DNA of 64,000 bases. It comes from Limnoperna fortunei (Eukaryota; Mollusca; Bivalvia; Mytilida; Modiolidae). The notes beneath the pieces were generated by a model. It was given only the letters and a program-made list of their open reading frames with translations, did not search any database and had not been told where the DNA came from. Positions within the stretch are counted from its first letter, which is position 1, and each line of letters opens with the position of its first letter. The stretch lies in contig OX104117.1 of the NCBI GenBank assembly GCA_944474755.1, forward strand, positions 65,401,522 to 65,465,521, read 5' to 3'. This document shows positions 32,001 through 38,451 of the stretch, one piece after another. The position numbers were made by a program, and so were the translations under genes.

Positions 32001-34264
32001 TGATGAAACCCACACAGAATCCTTGTCACATAGTGCCATTGTGCCGGAGATATTTAACATTTTGATCGGAATGATATTTGGGGTTTCCCATAGAAAAACA
32101 TGGACTTTGTCATTGACTTAAGGGTATACCCATCTCTTATGTGCAACTCCTCCTACACCACTGAATGGAATTTGATGAAACTTACACAGAATCCTTGTCA
32201 CATAGTGCCATTGTGCAGGAGATATTTAACATTTTGATCGGAATTATATTTGGGGTTTCCCATATAAAAACATGGATTTTGTCATTGACCTAAGGGGATA
32301 CCCATCTCTTATGTGCAACTCCTCCTACACAACTGAATGGAATTTGACGAAACTTACATAGAATCCTTGTCACATAGTGCCATTGTCCATGAGATATTTA
32401 GCATTTTGATAGGAATAATATTTGGGGTTTCCCATAGAAAAACATGGACTTTGTCATTGACCTAAAGGGATACCCATCTCTTATGTGCAACTCCTCCTAC
32501 ACCACTGAATGGAATTTGATGAAACTTACACATATTCCTTGTCACATAGTGCCATTGTGCAGGAGATATTTAGCATTTTGATCGGAATATAATATTTTGG
32601 GTTTCCCATAGAAAAACATGGACTTTGTCATTGACCTAAGGGGATACCCATCTCTTATGTGCAACTCCTCCTACACCACTGAATGGAATTTGATGAAACT
32701 TAAACAGAATCCTTGTCACATAGCGCCATTGTGCCACAGAAAAAATGGACATTGCTATTCTTTGAGGTGGGGTAGGGATGGGGGTTCCCATGTTTTATCT
32801 GCAGCTCTTCCTACACTAGATTAAGTTTCAAGTTCATAAGTAAGAACACGTGCATTTTTGAAGAAATCATGAAGCGGGGAGTATCAATGGTGAGCATTAC
32901 TCACAGTTTTTTTTTACTCTAGTTTTAATAGTATGAACCTTTATCAACCATTTAACTGGTAATTTTTTAACAGTATTATTCTTTATTGTCCGTTCAGCTG
33001 TTATTTCGATGCCGCCTTTTTACAGTTTAAATCTGTATTGTCCAATCTACTGGTGCTTGTATTTAGATGTTATTTTTTTACAGTATGAACCTTTATCGAC
33101 CAGTCAACAAATAGAATTCTCAACAAAGATGATATTCTTGCCATATTTCTTGGTTGGAAAATTTACATGGGAGTTTCTCATTATACACTATTGGACATCA
33201 AGATTTATCTTAGCAAACTGTTTAGCTTTAACTATAATAGAAGCTGCTGGTGTACGATGGCTCATGAGCAGTGGTAATTGGAGGTGAGTCACTGTTAGTC
33301 TTATAACATGAGAAGATTTATCCTAGCAAATTATATAGCTCTGACTGTAAAAGAAGCTGCAGGTTATGAGGTCCCCCCGGTTATGATGGCTGATGACCAG
33401 TGGTTTTTGGAGATAAGTAACTTTTATTTCATAACATAAGTAGATCTTGAATAAAGTGCTGGAATTTCCTAATTCATAAAATATGTTATTTTGACTTATC
33501 AGTTCCATGGGTACATCATTGCTGTTAATAAAGTTTTACATTTTCAGTCTTTCTCAAAAACCGGTCCAATAGAAACTAAACGTATTCACAATGTTAACTG
33601 ACCTGTCTTTTATAAAATTCATTTTGTTGTTATTTTTTAACTTTAAATTCTTGTATTCAACATAACTGCCAATTCAAGGCTTACTTTAACATTAAAACCT
33701 ATGGGAAAACTTCAGATACTTTCTCACGGAAAAATGCATACCGGGGTATCTGATCTTGCCTAAGAACTGCGGTTCTGGCAAGGTATTATCACCATCTCCG
33801 CAAATAAATTAAATGTCCATTAAAAGCTATGGAAATTTGCGTAAAACCTCATTAGAATAAAAAATATTTCAAATATGTAGTTAAGAGGCAAAATTTAGGA
33901 ATGTGTAGTATATACTTTCACACTAATAACATACATCAACAGCCATCCTCTGTTGTTAATGAAAAGCTGACACAAAAGATGCATACAATTAGATTAAAGT
34001 TAAAATTGTCGGCTTGCTATCAGGAATTGGCCATTTATGTTTTCAGCTTCATGTCTTCTACATTGTGTTACACTGTATATTTTCAGAGATATAAAGTCTA
34101 TAGTGTCAAGTCACAGCAAAGGAATTTTTGGGATGATAGTATGCGTCATATTTTGGCCAATCATTCCAAACTTTATATGTGATTTTTTCTTTTATGTTGC
34201 ATTGTATTTTTCTCCATATACGAACTGTGAAAAATTGTATAAGATATTGATGGGAAGACTGTGA
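1..34264 (+). CDS. BFAR: BFAR-like RING-SAM membrane E3 ligase gene, 5' partial, seven exons
   Basis: Exons 1-205, 925-1144, 7174-7330, 8236-8384, 9145-9309, 33084-33283 and 34087-34264 all have AG/GT borders and compatible phases. Together they give exactly 424 codons including the TGA. Visible residues: C3HC4 RING about 14-53, transmembrane segment about 128-150 spanning the exon 2/3 junction, SAM about 160-235, then several hydrophobic segments in exons 5-7. This order and the conserved stretches (CGHNFCRPC, KKTECPVCR, LWEYK, HYWTSRF, FWPIIP) match animal BFAR. The known human protein is about 450 residues, so roughly 25 N-terminal residues are missing upstream. BFAR family members are ER-anchored ubiquitin ligases that bind apoptosis regulators; activity here is inferred from the family. 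Introns 2, 4 and 5 contain tandem repeats copied from the neighbouring exon edges. Confidence 0.93.
206..924 (+). other. BFAR intron 1
   Basis: The intron runs from GTAAAG to TTTTAAG. It is AT-rich unique sequence and I see no gene or clear repeat in it. Confidence 0.7.
925..1144 (+). CDS. BFAR: BFAR exon: linker and first half of transmembrane segment
   Basis: The acceptor is TTTTAAG at 918-924. The first base completes an arginine codon split from exon 1. The exon encodes a charged linker (KSFKAEAAERKQK), an Asn/Arg-rich run (NWNRNRNRNAAD) and CSGILFTFGIVV, and ends in phase 0 at GTT before donor GTAAGT (1145-1150). The next exon opens in phase 0 with IVYLVYYW, which completes one membrane helix, as in BFAR. 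The last 42 bases (1103-1144) plus the donor are the founder unit of the satellite that follows. Missing the first donor meets a TAG in the next unit. Confidence 0.88.
1103..6360 (+). repeat. 49-bp satellite derived from BFAR exon 2 end and its 5' splice site
   Basis: About 89 tandem units fill the region, counting both sides of an 874-bp insertion (3071-3944). Each unit starts like the exon (GATTTCTGCTCAGGAATTCT), continues TTTGGTATAGTAGTT and ends with the donor GTAAGTA. The first unit is coding. Variants recur at multiples of the unit: the CTAAGG variant at about 1257 and 1795 (11 units), the TCACAG variant at about 2310 and 2607 (6 units plus 3 bp), and the ATAATAGTTTG variant at about 4130, 4865 and 5111. 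This shows block-wise amplification. Units decay at the right edge. Confidence 0.95.
3071..3944. mobile_element. 874-bp non-autonomous TIR transposon inside the satellite
   Basis: The ends are inverted: CAGTCTTCACGAAA at the left and TTTCGCGAAGACTG at the right. Direct copies of AGATTT flank it (3065-3070 and 3945-3950), consistent with a 6-bp target-site duplication taken from the 49-bp unit. Both subterminal regions carry CCGGTC/GACCGG and TTCGGTC motifs, while the middle is AT-rich. There is no transposase frame. The superfamily is not assigned. Confidence 0.85.
6361..7062 (+). repeat. Decayed edge of the 49-bp satellite with a dispersed-repeat insertion
   Basis: Degenerate 49-bp units occur at about 6361-6425 and 6914-7062 (TTTGGTATAGTAGTTGTAAG is still intact at about 6920). 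Between them, at about 6446-6913, lies a partial copy of the dispersed element also seen at 13432 and 36035, recognisable from TTTGCATCC near 6530 and its end CTAGATCATCTTTTGTCTAG. Confidence 0.75.
7174..7330 (+). CDS. BFAR: BFAR exon: second half of transmembrane segment and N-terminal half of SAM
   Basis: The acceptor is GTCCACAG and the frame opens in phase 0: IVYLVYYWRNIDDGLL, then VVQWTTEDVYHWLSDLG, which is the W-x(4)-V-x(2)-WL signature of a SAM domain. It ends in phase 1 at ACTGTTG before donor GTACGC. Confidence 0.92.
7331..8235 (+). other. BFAR intron 3
   Basis: This is AT-rich intron sequence from GTACGC to TTAAACAG. I see no repeat family or second gene. Confidence 0.65.
8236..8384 (+). 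CDS. BFAR: BFAR exon: C-terminal half of SAM domain
   Basis: It completes a split Asp codon and encodes GHLLLAINENTLKTVL, then SEPLHQAAILSAIDSLRATG, and ends LWEYK in phase 0. The SAM helix 5 pattern and the LWEYK end match BFAR. The donor GTTATA is weak compared with the other introns. Confidence 0.92.
8385..8720 (+). other. Left part of BFAR intron 4
   Basis: This is unique AT-rich intron sequence. An open frame through 8657-8947 is only readthrough of the 86-bp repeats. Confidence 0.6.
8722..9219 (+). repeat. 86-bp tandem array copied from BFAR exon 5 start with its 3' splice site
   Basis: Exon-like starts GCCTTACACCC or GCTTTGCACCC follow TTTCAG at 8801, 8887, 8973, 9059 and 9145, an exact 86-bp period, with a partial copy at 8729. 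Each unit is the first 75 bases of exon 5 (25 codons) plus 11 bases of TTTTATTTCAG type. Only the last copy (9145) runs into the full exon. The unit length is not a multiple of three, and the copy starting at 8887 carries TAA in GACTAACC. Upstream acceptors therefore break the protein. Confidence 0.95.
9145..9309 (+). CDS. BFAR: BFAR exon 5: membrane-proximal region
   Basis: 55 codons, phase 0 at both ends, acceptor TTTATTTCAG, donor GTAAGT. It encodes ALHPGYALFLLYGIKDYPRL, then an aromatic hydrophobic run (LYWFDYYNMFLPLVHF) and an acidic end (CPEEQEEYF). These match the BFAR segment after LWEYK. Confidence 0.92.
9310..9548 (+). repeat. Start of BFAR intron 5 with a dispersed 'agctcacctag' repeat
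   Basis: From 9330 the sequence AGCTCACC, then AAGGTCCAAATGAGCT, is self-complementary at its ends. It is followed by TTGCGTCTG-type sequence of the kind that starts dispersed repeats elsewhere in the window. The right end was not found with confidence. Confidence 0.4.
9549..10435. mobile_element. hAT-like MITE, about 0.9 kb
   Basis: It starts CAGTGATTTAGCTAG and ends CTAGCTAAAACCCTG, an imperfect inverted pair of the CAG...CTG type usual for hAT elements. Inner sequence is shared between the two ends (TCGCCACTTT and AAAGTGACTAATGG regions). There is no transposase frame. An 8-bp target duplication is not clear. Confidence 0.6.
10436..12068 (+). other. BFAR intron 5, sparse stretch
   Basis: AT-rich intron sequence with no supported gene. 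Short open frames at 10880-11229 overlap on both strands and have no recognisable content. Confidence 0.5.
12069..12787. mobile_element. Non-coding dispersed element with inverted ends and internal about 140-bp repeats
   Basis: The ends GTCTCGCCTGC (about 12077) and GCAGGCGAGAC (about 12770) are inverted. Inside are about three and a half copies of a unit containing CCTGACCTTGACCTCAATTT, TCCAGCGACTACGTTAAAG and ATGACAATATTTGGTATA. A GGC run (12101-12113) follows the left end. A related partial copy lies at about 47640-48090. Confidence 0.65.
12830..13431 (+). repeat. Degenerate left part of the 36-bp array
   Basis: Diverged units of the array seen at 14030-15075, with TTAGACTGTTGGGACTAGGT and GGTAAAAACAGG motifs spaced about 36 bp apart. 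Confidence 0.7.
13432..14017. mobile_element. Dispersed 'agtcgggggtatata' element with three internal repeats
   Basis: It opens ACTCGACAGAGTCGGGGGTA, a short palindrome, followed by GTCCGTCC. It then has three about 170-bp units (AAAAAGTTTGCATCCGATTT, TTTGGGATATTGTTATATAT, CAAATTTCAAGG) and ends GGGGGTATCAGTGATCGCTA near CTAG. It is inserted into the 36-bp array. Related copies are at 6446, 36035 and 53040. There is no coding capacity. Confidence 0.7.
14030..15075 (+). repeat. 36-bp tandem array, about 28 units
   Basis: The unit reads roughly GACTGTTGGGTCCTGGTAAA then AACAGGAACATTATCA. Units vary by a few bases and occasionally lose or gain one or two. Open frames on both strands here are by-products of the repeat. 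A shorter, more diverged array lies at the matching place in block B (41420-41975). Confidence 0.93.
15076..16308 (+). other. Block A intron 5 sequence paralogous to 42160-43990
   Basis: No gene is seen. It begins with GTTTTATGTCCT-type short repeats. It aligns by eye with block B, for example AATATAGTTTTGTCATGGA at about 15620 and again at about 42872. Confidence 0.7.
16309..16556 (+). mobile_element. tRNA-derived SINE
   Basis: The head GCCTCGGTGACCGAGTGG and GGTTCGAGTCTC correspond to the A and B boxes of a type II (Ser/Leu-like) tRNA. The body has ATTGACAAGG/TTCCTAC blocks, and the tail ends GCGTTAAACACCATTCAAAT. Block B lacks it at the matching place (about 44005), so it inserted after the duplication. 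Confidence 0.88.
16735..17050 (+). mobile_element. Second SINE-like element with (CAAT)n tail
   Basis: The 3' part reads CTGAATATAGCTGAAATGTT then CAATCAATCAATC. The same tail is present in block B (about 44265-44355), so this insertion predates the duplication. The head is not recognisable. Confidence 0.5.
17051..19400 (+). other. Block A intron 5 sequence; partial dispersed repeat near 18075-18400
   Basis: AT-rich with no gene. At 18090-18150 CTGTCTGTCCGTCTGTCAAT resembles the start of the dispersed elements elsewhere. About 18740-19200 matches block B in the opposite orientation (46040-46500). Confidence 0.55.
19404..19622 (-). mobile_element. tRNA-derived SINE with duplicated head
   Basis: On the minus strand it has the tRNA-like head (GGCCGAGTGGTTAAGGCAGT), the GGTTCGAGTC B box and the GGCATTAAACACCACTT tail. 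About 32 bases of the head (CCTTAACCACTCGGCCACCC on the plus strand) occur twice in tandem at 19562-19621. Confidence 0.85.
19623..20480 (+). other. Block A intron 5 sequence paralogous to 48280-49530
   Basis: No gene. It matches block B, for example TTGGCAGCCT and TTTTTATCYCTGCACAGAAG stretches at 20085 and 48520. Confidence 0.6.
20481..20775 (+). repeat. Short tandem repeat, 'ctactttcactttgtctgtg' type
   Basis: About ten irregular units of 24-32 bp with CTACTTTCACTTTGTCTGTG. The corresponding block B array is at 49540-49720, so it predates the duplication. Open frames across it are repeat artefacts. Confidence 0.8.
21125..24070. mobile_element. 2.9-kb insertion with three inverted termini and CCGACACCCC subrepeats
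   Basis: GTCGGTAT flanks it on both sides (21117-21124 and 24071-24078). Block B has one uninterrupted copy of the site (GTACTGTCGGTACATCAG near 50083), which supports an 8-bp target duplication. The left end GGGGCAGCACCGCTAGTCCG continues into 17-18-bp units of GTCCGACACCCCATTA type. An exact reverse copy of the first about 48 bases ends at 22698, and a diverged reverse copy closes the element at 24070. There is no convincing transposase. The 8-bp duplication fits hAT-type transposons but the class is uncertain. Confidence 0.75.
22699..24000. other. Right half of the 2.9-kb insertion, no gene assigned
   Basis: Several short open frames overlap on both strands (for example 23116-23403 plus and 23004-23192 minus). 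None shows a recognisable domain. The G+C content is slightly higher than in the surroundings. Confidence 0.4.
24071..24645 (+). other. Block A intron 5 sequence paralogous to 50090-51075
   Basis: No gene. It aligns with block B (GGCAAATTTAGACAATTA at about 24153 and 50190). Block B carries an extra hairpin at 50619. Confidence 0.65.
24646..24853. mobile_element. 208-bp MITE with AGGCGTAGCAT inverted ends
   Basis: It starts CATAGGCGTAGCAT and ends ATGCTACGCCTCT. Internal palindromic units contain GTACGGCTTCCGCCGTACCA. GTTCTG flanks both ends (24640-24645 and 24854-24859). Block B has a single copy of that site at about 51076, so it is a post-duplication insertion with a 6-bp target duplication. 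Confidence 0.82.
25206..28711 (-). pseudogene. LINE ORF2: AP endonuclease, reverse transcriptase, zinc-binding end
   Basis: The N-terminal endonuclease (28711-28019) shows FWNIGGLKSK, FLAETHTGY and GDINARVG. The frame continues through TGA (28019-28021) and TAG (27740-27742) into the reverse transcriptase. That part has KSGGLQLITNNML, FIDFEKVF (the usual following Asp is Tyr), QGDILSPNLF, and the catalytic LLYADDVV. A T8 run at 25702-25709 (plus strand) marks a one-base frameshift. After it, LRTYIKIKTNFGYEKYLD and CDHCNNSEVDDESHFFDNC form the C-terminal zinc-binding region. Two nonsense changes and one frameshift make it inactive, but otherwise it is well preserved and probably recent. The products normally nick target DNA and copy the element RNA. 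Confidence 0.88.
28790..29085 (-). repeat. About 85-bp triplication and (AT)n tract between LINE ORFs
   Basis: Three units of about 85 bp (TTAATATACTAGTATCAGTA, GATGTGCACGCAGGCACAAT) run from 28796 to 29040, followed by a pure AT dinucleotide tract at 29040-29084. Confidence 0.9.
29205..29350 (-). repeat. About 71-bp tandem duplication in the LINE inter-ORF spacer
   Basis: GATTCGAAAGTACTTTAAT and GATAATTTGAGATTTTCTAA occur twice, about 71 bp apart, with few differences. Confidence 0.85.
29634..31566 (-). pseudogene. LINE ORF1: coiled coil plus SGNH (GDSL-like) esterase domain
   Basis: The frame starts at ATG 31566 with an N-terminal domain of unknown function (VRAFWLYIHDYIGTKRM, SVTVQGTN). 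A long heptad-rich coiled coil follows over roughly residues 240-394. A one-base shift in a T5 run (30391-30395, plus strand) moves to the next frame, which continues VLLIGTSNTAKIDPEKL (the serine block). A TAA at 30156-30158 interrupts it. It ends with DNVHLSDSGVKQFAANL, the DxxH block of SGNH hydrolases, and a basic tail. Esterase-bearing ORF1 proteins are known from some non-LTR elements. Catalysis is inferred from Ser and Asp-x-x-His only. Confidence 0.78.
31620..31917 (+). repeat. Block A sequence with first degenerate exon 6 acceptor repeats
   Basis: TTTACAGTATGAACCTTTAT (about 31856) and GTACAGTATAAACCTTTATT (about 31902) copy the acceptor and first bases of exon 6. An earlier diverged copy lies near 31810. 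Confidence 0.7.
31918..32925. mobile_element. Dispersed element with about 178-bp internal tandem repeats
   Basis: It starts CGTCCGCCCGTCTGTCCGTC and contains about five units with CTCTTATGTGCAACTCCTCC, ACTGAATGGAATTTGATGAA and CACATAGTGCCATTGTGC. It ends near GAGCATTACTCACAG/CTCTAG. It splits the run of exon 6 acceptor copies. A related shorter copy is at 60587-61090. Confidence 0.8.
32926..33083 (+). repeat. Tandem copies of the BFAR exon 6 acceptor region
   Basis: ATAGTATGAACCTTTATC (about 32927), ACAGTATTATTCTTTATTG (about 32970), ACAGTTTAAATCTGTATTG (about 33021) and the real ACAG|TATGAACCTTTATC (33084) are spaced 42-59 bp. GTCAGCTGGTATTTAGATG-like sequence separates them. Confidence 0.78.
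33084..33283 (+). CDS. BFAR: BFAR exon 6: hydrophobic C-terminal region
   Basis: The acceptor is TTTTTTTACAG and the donor is GTGAGT. It starts in phase 0 and ends with two bases of an Arg codon. It encodes YEPLSTSQQIEFSTKMIFLP, FLVGKFTWEFLIIHYWTSRF and ILANCLALTIIEAAGV. HYWTSRF is a conserved BFAR block. A dead copy lies at 51709-51907. Confidence 0.92.
33311..33419 (+). pseudogene. Partial duplicate of BFAR exon 6 (3' half) in intron 6
   Basis: AGATTTATCCTAGCAAATTA, then GAAGCTGCAGGT, GATGGCTGATGACCAGTGG and GGAGATAAGT repeat the exon from ARFILAN to its donor, with deletions and stops. Block B also keeps a remnant of it (51940-51990). Confidence 0.75.
34087..34264 (+). CDS. BFAR: BFAR last exon and stop codon
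   Basis: The acceptor is TATATTTTCAG. The first base completes the split Arg codon. It encodes RDIKSIVSSHSKGIFGMIVC, VIFWPIIPNFICDFFFYVAL and a short hydrophilic tail ending MGRL, then TGA at 34262-34264. FWPIIP...F-C-FFY-ALYF matches the BFAR C-terminus. An upstream ATG at 34037 in the same open frame lies in the intron and is not used in this model. Confidence 0.92.
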
Positions 34265-35518
34265 TAAAAGGGACAAGGCCATGGATGTTTATTGTTTGTC
34301 TTGATATTATAAATATTTTTTTACATTATACAGGAAATTTCAAAATATTTTGAGTATTTTTTTCAAATTTTATGGTCTGATTTGTTTGCTTATCGTTCAT
34401 GTAATAAAAAATAATTTGTGTAATTTGTTTTACTAAAGTACATTTTTTATTACAAAACTTTTGTGTTTGGATAGACTTATATTTCACTCTGTTAAAAGAC
34501 CTTTAGTTATTAGTATGCTGTAATGAAATCCTATGTTAAAATCCATTTTTACTAGAAAATACCCCCACATATGACTAATTTCTAGATTTTAACTCGGTGA
34601 TAAGACAGGTGTCACGCATGGACCAGGAGTTGCTTTAGAGTTTCTGCACTGTTCCCTGGTTTTTAGTGGGGTTCATATAACTCAATGTTTGAATTTTCTA
34701 TTGTGTGTCTATTTGTTGCTCACCCATCTTTTGTTTAATAATGGTTTTTTTCTTCCATGATATATCGTTTTCGGAATACTCCTCAGTAAATTCGATTCTG
34801 TTTTTAAATCTGAAATTGGTCGCTATAAACAATGTTATCAAAGATATTTGAGCATGTAGTTTAATTTTTGTTATGGTAAAAAATATTTCTGTGAAAACTG
34901 CTTGTTTTGTGTCTTATTTCAAAGCTCGTATCCTCCGTCGTATCAATGAATTTCTTGTAGCTCTAGCTCTTTAAATAGATGCAATCTATTCTGATGTCAG
35001 TCTTTCTATGTCAGTTTAGTTTTTTAAATTTTTTTTTTCCCTATTATATAAGATTGCTGTTGTGGTTGTGCATATTATAGCTATTTACAGTATTTATATA
35101 ATAATTTAATGAAAAAATATAGGCATGAGGATTTGAGGTTCTGCTTCTCTGTGAATATGACTCTTCATTTATAACCTTTACTGTTTAGTTTATGCTTGTA
35201 TTAAATTGTAAAGTATGAATAGTATAAGGATTATCACATTCTAGGTTTAAATGTATTGTTTATGACTGTATAATTCCAATATTTATTGTTACATCATTTT
35301 TGATTGTTTTACTGTTATCATTCATTTTTCGATAAACGGATCTAGTGTATGAATACATGTTGCTATAAAGTAGTGCATATATTAAGAAATAAATTCATGA
35401 AAAGGAAAATTATTCTTAAATGGGTGAAATTCATAGATGTACTAGTACGAACTTAGTTGGTGAGTGAGTTGACCTCGTTCATACACCAATGACTTCCTCT
35501 AAAATAACTGTTATTCCT
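34265..35518 (+). other. BFAR 3' flank and intergenic DNA
   Basis: AT-rich sequence including the likely 3' UTR. TTCCCTGGTTTTTAGTGGGG at about 34650 resembles a dispersed non-coding repeat also suggested near 38240 (minus) and 60330 (plus). No gene is supported. Similarity to block B fades around 34300-34350. Confidence 0.5.
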
Positions 35519-35530
35519 ACAATACGACCT

Positions 35531-35795
35531 GGGCCTCGGTGGCCGAGTGGTTAAGGTAGTTCGTCTACTATTGATCACGTGGTCTATCAACACTGAGATT
35601 GCGGGTTCAATTCTCACTGCGGGCAGGGTGTCCTCGACTCCAATCTTAATTGACAAGGGTTGCCAGTTTTCCTACCGTAGGTCCGGGGTTTTCTCCGGGT
35701 ACTCTGGCTTCCTCCCCCAATAAAAACTGGACGTTATGATATAGCTGAAACATTGCAGAAAATGGCGTTAAACATCATTCAAACAAACAAACAAT
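35531..35795 (+). mobile_element. Full-length tRNA-derived SINE with 12-bp target duplication
   Basis: It has head GGCCTCGGTGGCCGAGTGG, B-box-like GGGTTCAATTC, middle GACTCCAATCTTAATTGACA and CTCCCCCAATAAAAACTGG, and tail AACATCATTCAAACAAACAA. ACAATACGACCT lies on both sides (35519-35530 and 35796-35807). This is the cleanest SINE in the window. Confidence 0.95.
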
Positions 35796-36034
35796 ACAAT
35801 ACGACCTTTGTGTTAAAATGACATTTTGAAGCAGACAGTATCGACATGTTCTTTTTAATTTATTTAGATTAGCTATAAGCAAAATAAACTGTATAAAATA
35901 TATTTGTAGAAGAATGTAAAAATGGCTAAGGAACCATTTATTAATGTGCACACTACGGGTGTGGCCATAGGGTGTTAGGATTCCTACCATGTCTGCCCTG
36001 CCTACCTTCAGGAGCTATTTCTTTTAGTTTATTA

Positions 36035-36604
36035 TACCCGAGTCGAGTCGGGGTATATATTGGTCCTCGTATCCGTCCGTCCGTTCGTTCTTCCATATGC
36101 GGTTTCCGGAAGATACATTGGTCCTCGTATCCGTCCGTCCGTTCGTTCGTCCAAATGCGGTTTCCGGAAGATAATTCAAAACCTTGCATCCGACTTGAAT
36201 GAAACTTTGTGGGAAATCCGTCAAGGTCACAGTCGACAAAGAAAGTTTGCGTTTTAAATAAGTGAAACGTTGAGATATATTTTCATATTAGGTGGATCAG
36301 GAGCCGGGGGGGGGGGGGGGGGGGGGCAAATCTGTCAAATTTCAAGGTCACATTTGCCAAAAAATGAAAAAAAAATTTATACAAAACTTTTCCAGACAAT
36401 AACTCAAAAGGTGTCCATTTGATTTCAATGAAACTTTTTTATTATTGATTATGACATATCAGGTGAGTAAGAAGCCTAAAGATGCTGGAAGAATTCCATA
36501 AATGGTCAAGGTCACCAGTCGACAAAAACGTCAGAAATTTTTACAAACAAAATTGTAAAATTTAAGCGGGGATATCGGTGATCTCTAGATAAACTTTTTC
36601 TAGT
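36035..36604. mobile_element. Dispersed 'agtcggggtatata' element with G21 run
   Basis: It opens TACCCGAGTCGAGTCGGGGT, has a tandem GTCCGTCCGTTCGTTC segment repeated about 61 bp apart and a run of about 21 G at 36306, then TTTCAAGGTCACA blocks, ending GGTGATCTCTAGATAAACTT. Same family as 13432-14017. Confidence 0.72.
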
Positions 36605-38451
36605 TTAAGACTTGCATTATCATTTGTAAAAGCATTTGTTTACTATTGACTTGATTTGGGATAGTTTTTAAAGTCCTACGCCAACAACCTGATGCCTTTG
36701 GACGGACGGATCTTACTATCGACTGTAAAAAAAGGTCAAAATAGTGTTGGCTTCCCACTGTGTGCTTGTAAAAGTAGTAAATCTCCGATCTGTAGCGTGT
36801 TATGATTGATGTTGATATAATAAATACAATATTTTGTTTGTGTAATCAATATGCATAATAGTTTTAATTTGCTTATGTTATTCATTCTTTTGCATGTTGT
36901 CCTTTGTCAAAAATAGTTGTTAATATGCAGCTATGCAACAATGTGTACATTAAAAAAGTATTTATTATGTTTATATTTCAATTATTTCATCATTTATAAA
37001 TAGACTTAGAAATTACTTTCACAGTTATAACGAGGTGAATAATTATTGTATTATAAGTCTACGACGATGTATTCTTAAATGTGTTGGTAGAACTCTATTT
37101 TCTAGTACCAATAATATTTATATCAGAACATTAAATGGAACCAATTAAAGTTCAGCAACAAACAATATTCAAGCAGAAATGGAACATTCATTGAAACTAT
37201 TTTTGAACGGTGGTAACTGCATTTAATTTTATACCTTTCTGATCGGTTTTTCCATTCTGGTATCGTTTTAAGAACAGCAAGAGGTCTCTCGATTTTAAGG
37301 CACTTCTTAAGATTTTGGTCTAGTGGTTCCACCTAAAGCAGGTTGTATCTTGTGTATTCTGTTAGAGTTCTTAAGTCTTTGAAGAGTTGTTTTGCTGTTA
37401 ATCTGAGAGGGCATTTTCTTTACTTAATTATGCCATCCCTTGACGCTATTAGTTCTGGATCCCTGTACGGAAGCTGTAGTTGCTTTGGCTTTTCTGCATA
37501 TTGTCTGTGTGAAGTGACACAAACATCCATAAGAAGACACACCAGGAAATAATTCCTTTATTGCGATACGGGCGTATTGCGGAATATCCTTGTACAACGA
37601 AGTACCAGACCACTCCGCTTGACTTTAACATTTGAAATATATTTACTAATCGAAAAACTCGTATTTATGAATAATGTTACAGGTAAATTACAAGTACAAA
37701 ATGCATGCCTTCAAACGCACTCTCATTCTACTTGAGCTCTGTTCATTTTGCATGCAGAAGTTACGGGAAACACACTCCGGAGTATTACAAACACTCTTAC
37801 TTGTACTTTTGGGTCAGAAGGCGAAACTCAGGTACAAATAAAAACTCGGTTTGATTCTTTGTAGTGTAACCAGGGTAATTTAGTTATTGTATTTTGTTTT
37901 ATTGATATTGAAAGAGCGAACATTTTAAAATATCGGTAAAGTATAAACATGAGATAAAGTCCAGCATACGAAACATATGAAATCCGAACTTCAAACCACG
38001 TAACCGACAAACATACATTTTAAAGCTCTTTATAAAGAAAAAATAATTAAATTCAAGCTAGACATTTTCTATTATCTACATCAAAGCGATTAGCCCATTG
38101 AAAGAAGAGAAACCATACAAAGAAAAATAGCAAAGAAAGCCGATCAAACAATAAGATCCAAAAGTCAAGGGACAGTTACAAATCCGGATATAGACAAACA
38201 TACACAACGCAACACAAAAACAGAAAGAGTAACCTGAACCCAATAAAAACCATGGATGCACTCAGGTGCTCCAGACGAGTAAGCAGTGCCTGTCTCTAAT
38301 TAGACTCCTGTCGAGTTAAGCTAGGAAAAAGTCCAGGATAAGGAATCACTACCTATGACAGCAAAAATGTCAAATCGTATTTGAGACATTGATTTTCCAT
38401 AACGATCAATTAAGTCATGGTGACGACCATAGAAGTTCTGTAGAGACAACA
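36605..38451 (+). other. Intergenic DNA
   Basis: No gene is supported. At about 38040-38290 a minus-strand stretch (TTTTTATTGGGTTCAGGTTA) matches 60334-60353 and looks like a dispersed repeat. Short open frames lack recognisable content. Confidence 0.5.

Noticed and set aside
34037..34264. Separate 75-residue protein starting at ATG 34037
   Set aside because: The part before 34087 is intron; the rest continues exon 6 in phase and matches the BFAR C-terminus.
36024..36257. Overlapping open frames at the dispersed element start
   Set aside because: They overlap on both strands, come from GTCCGTTCGTTC repeats and resemble no protein.
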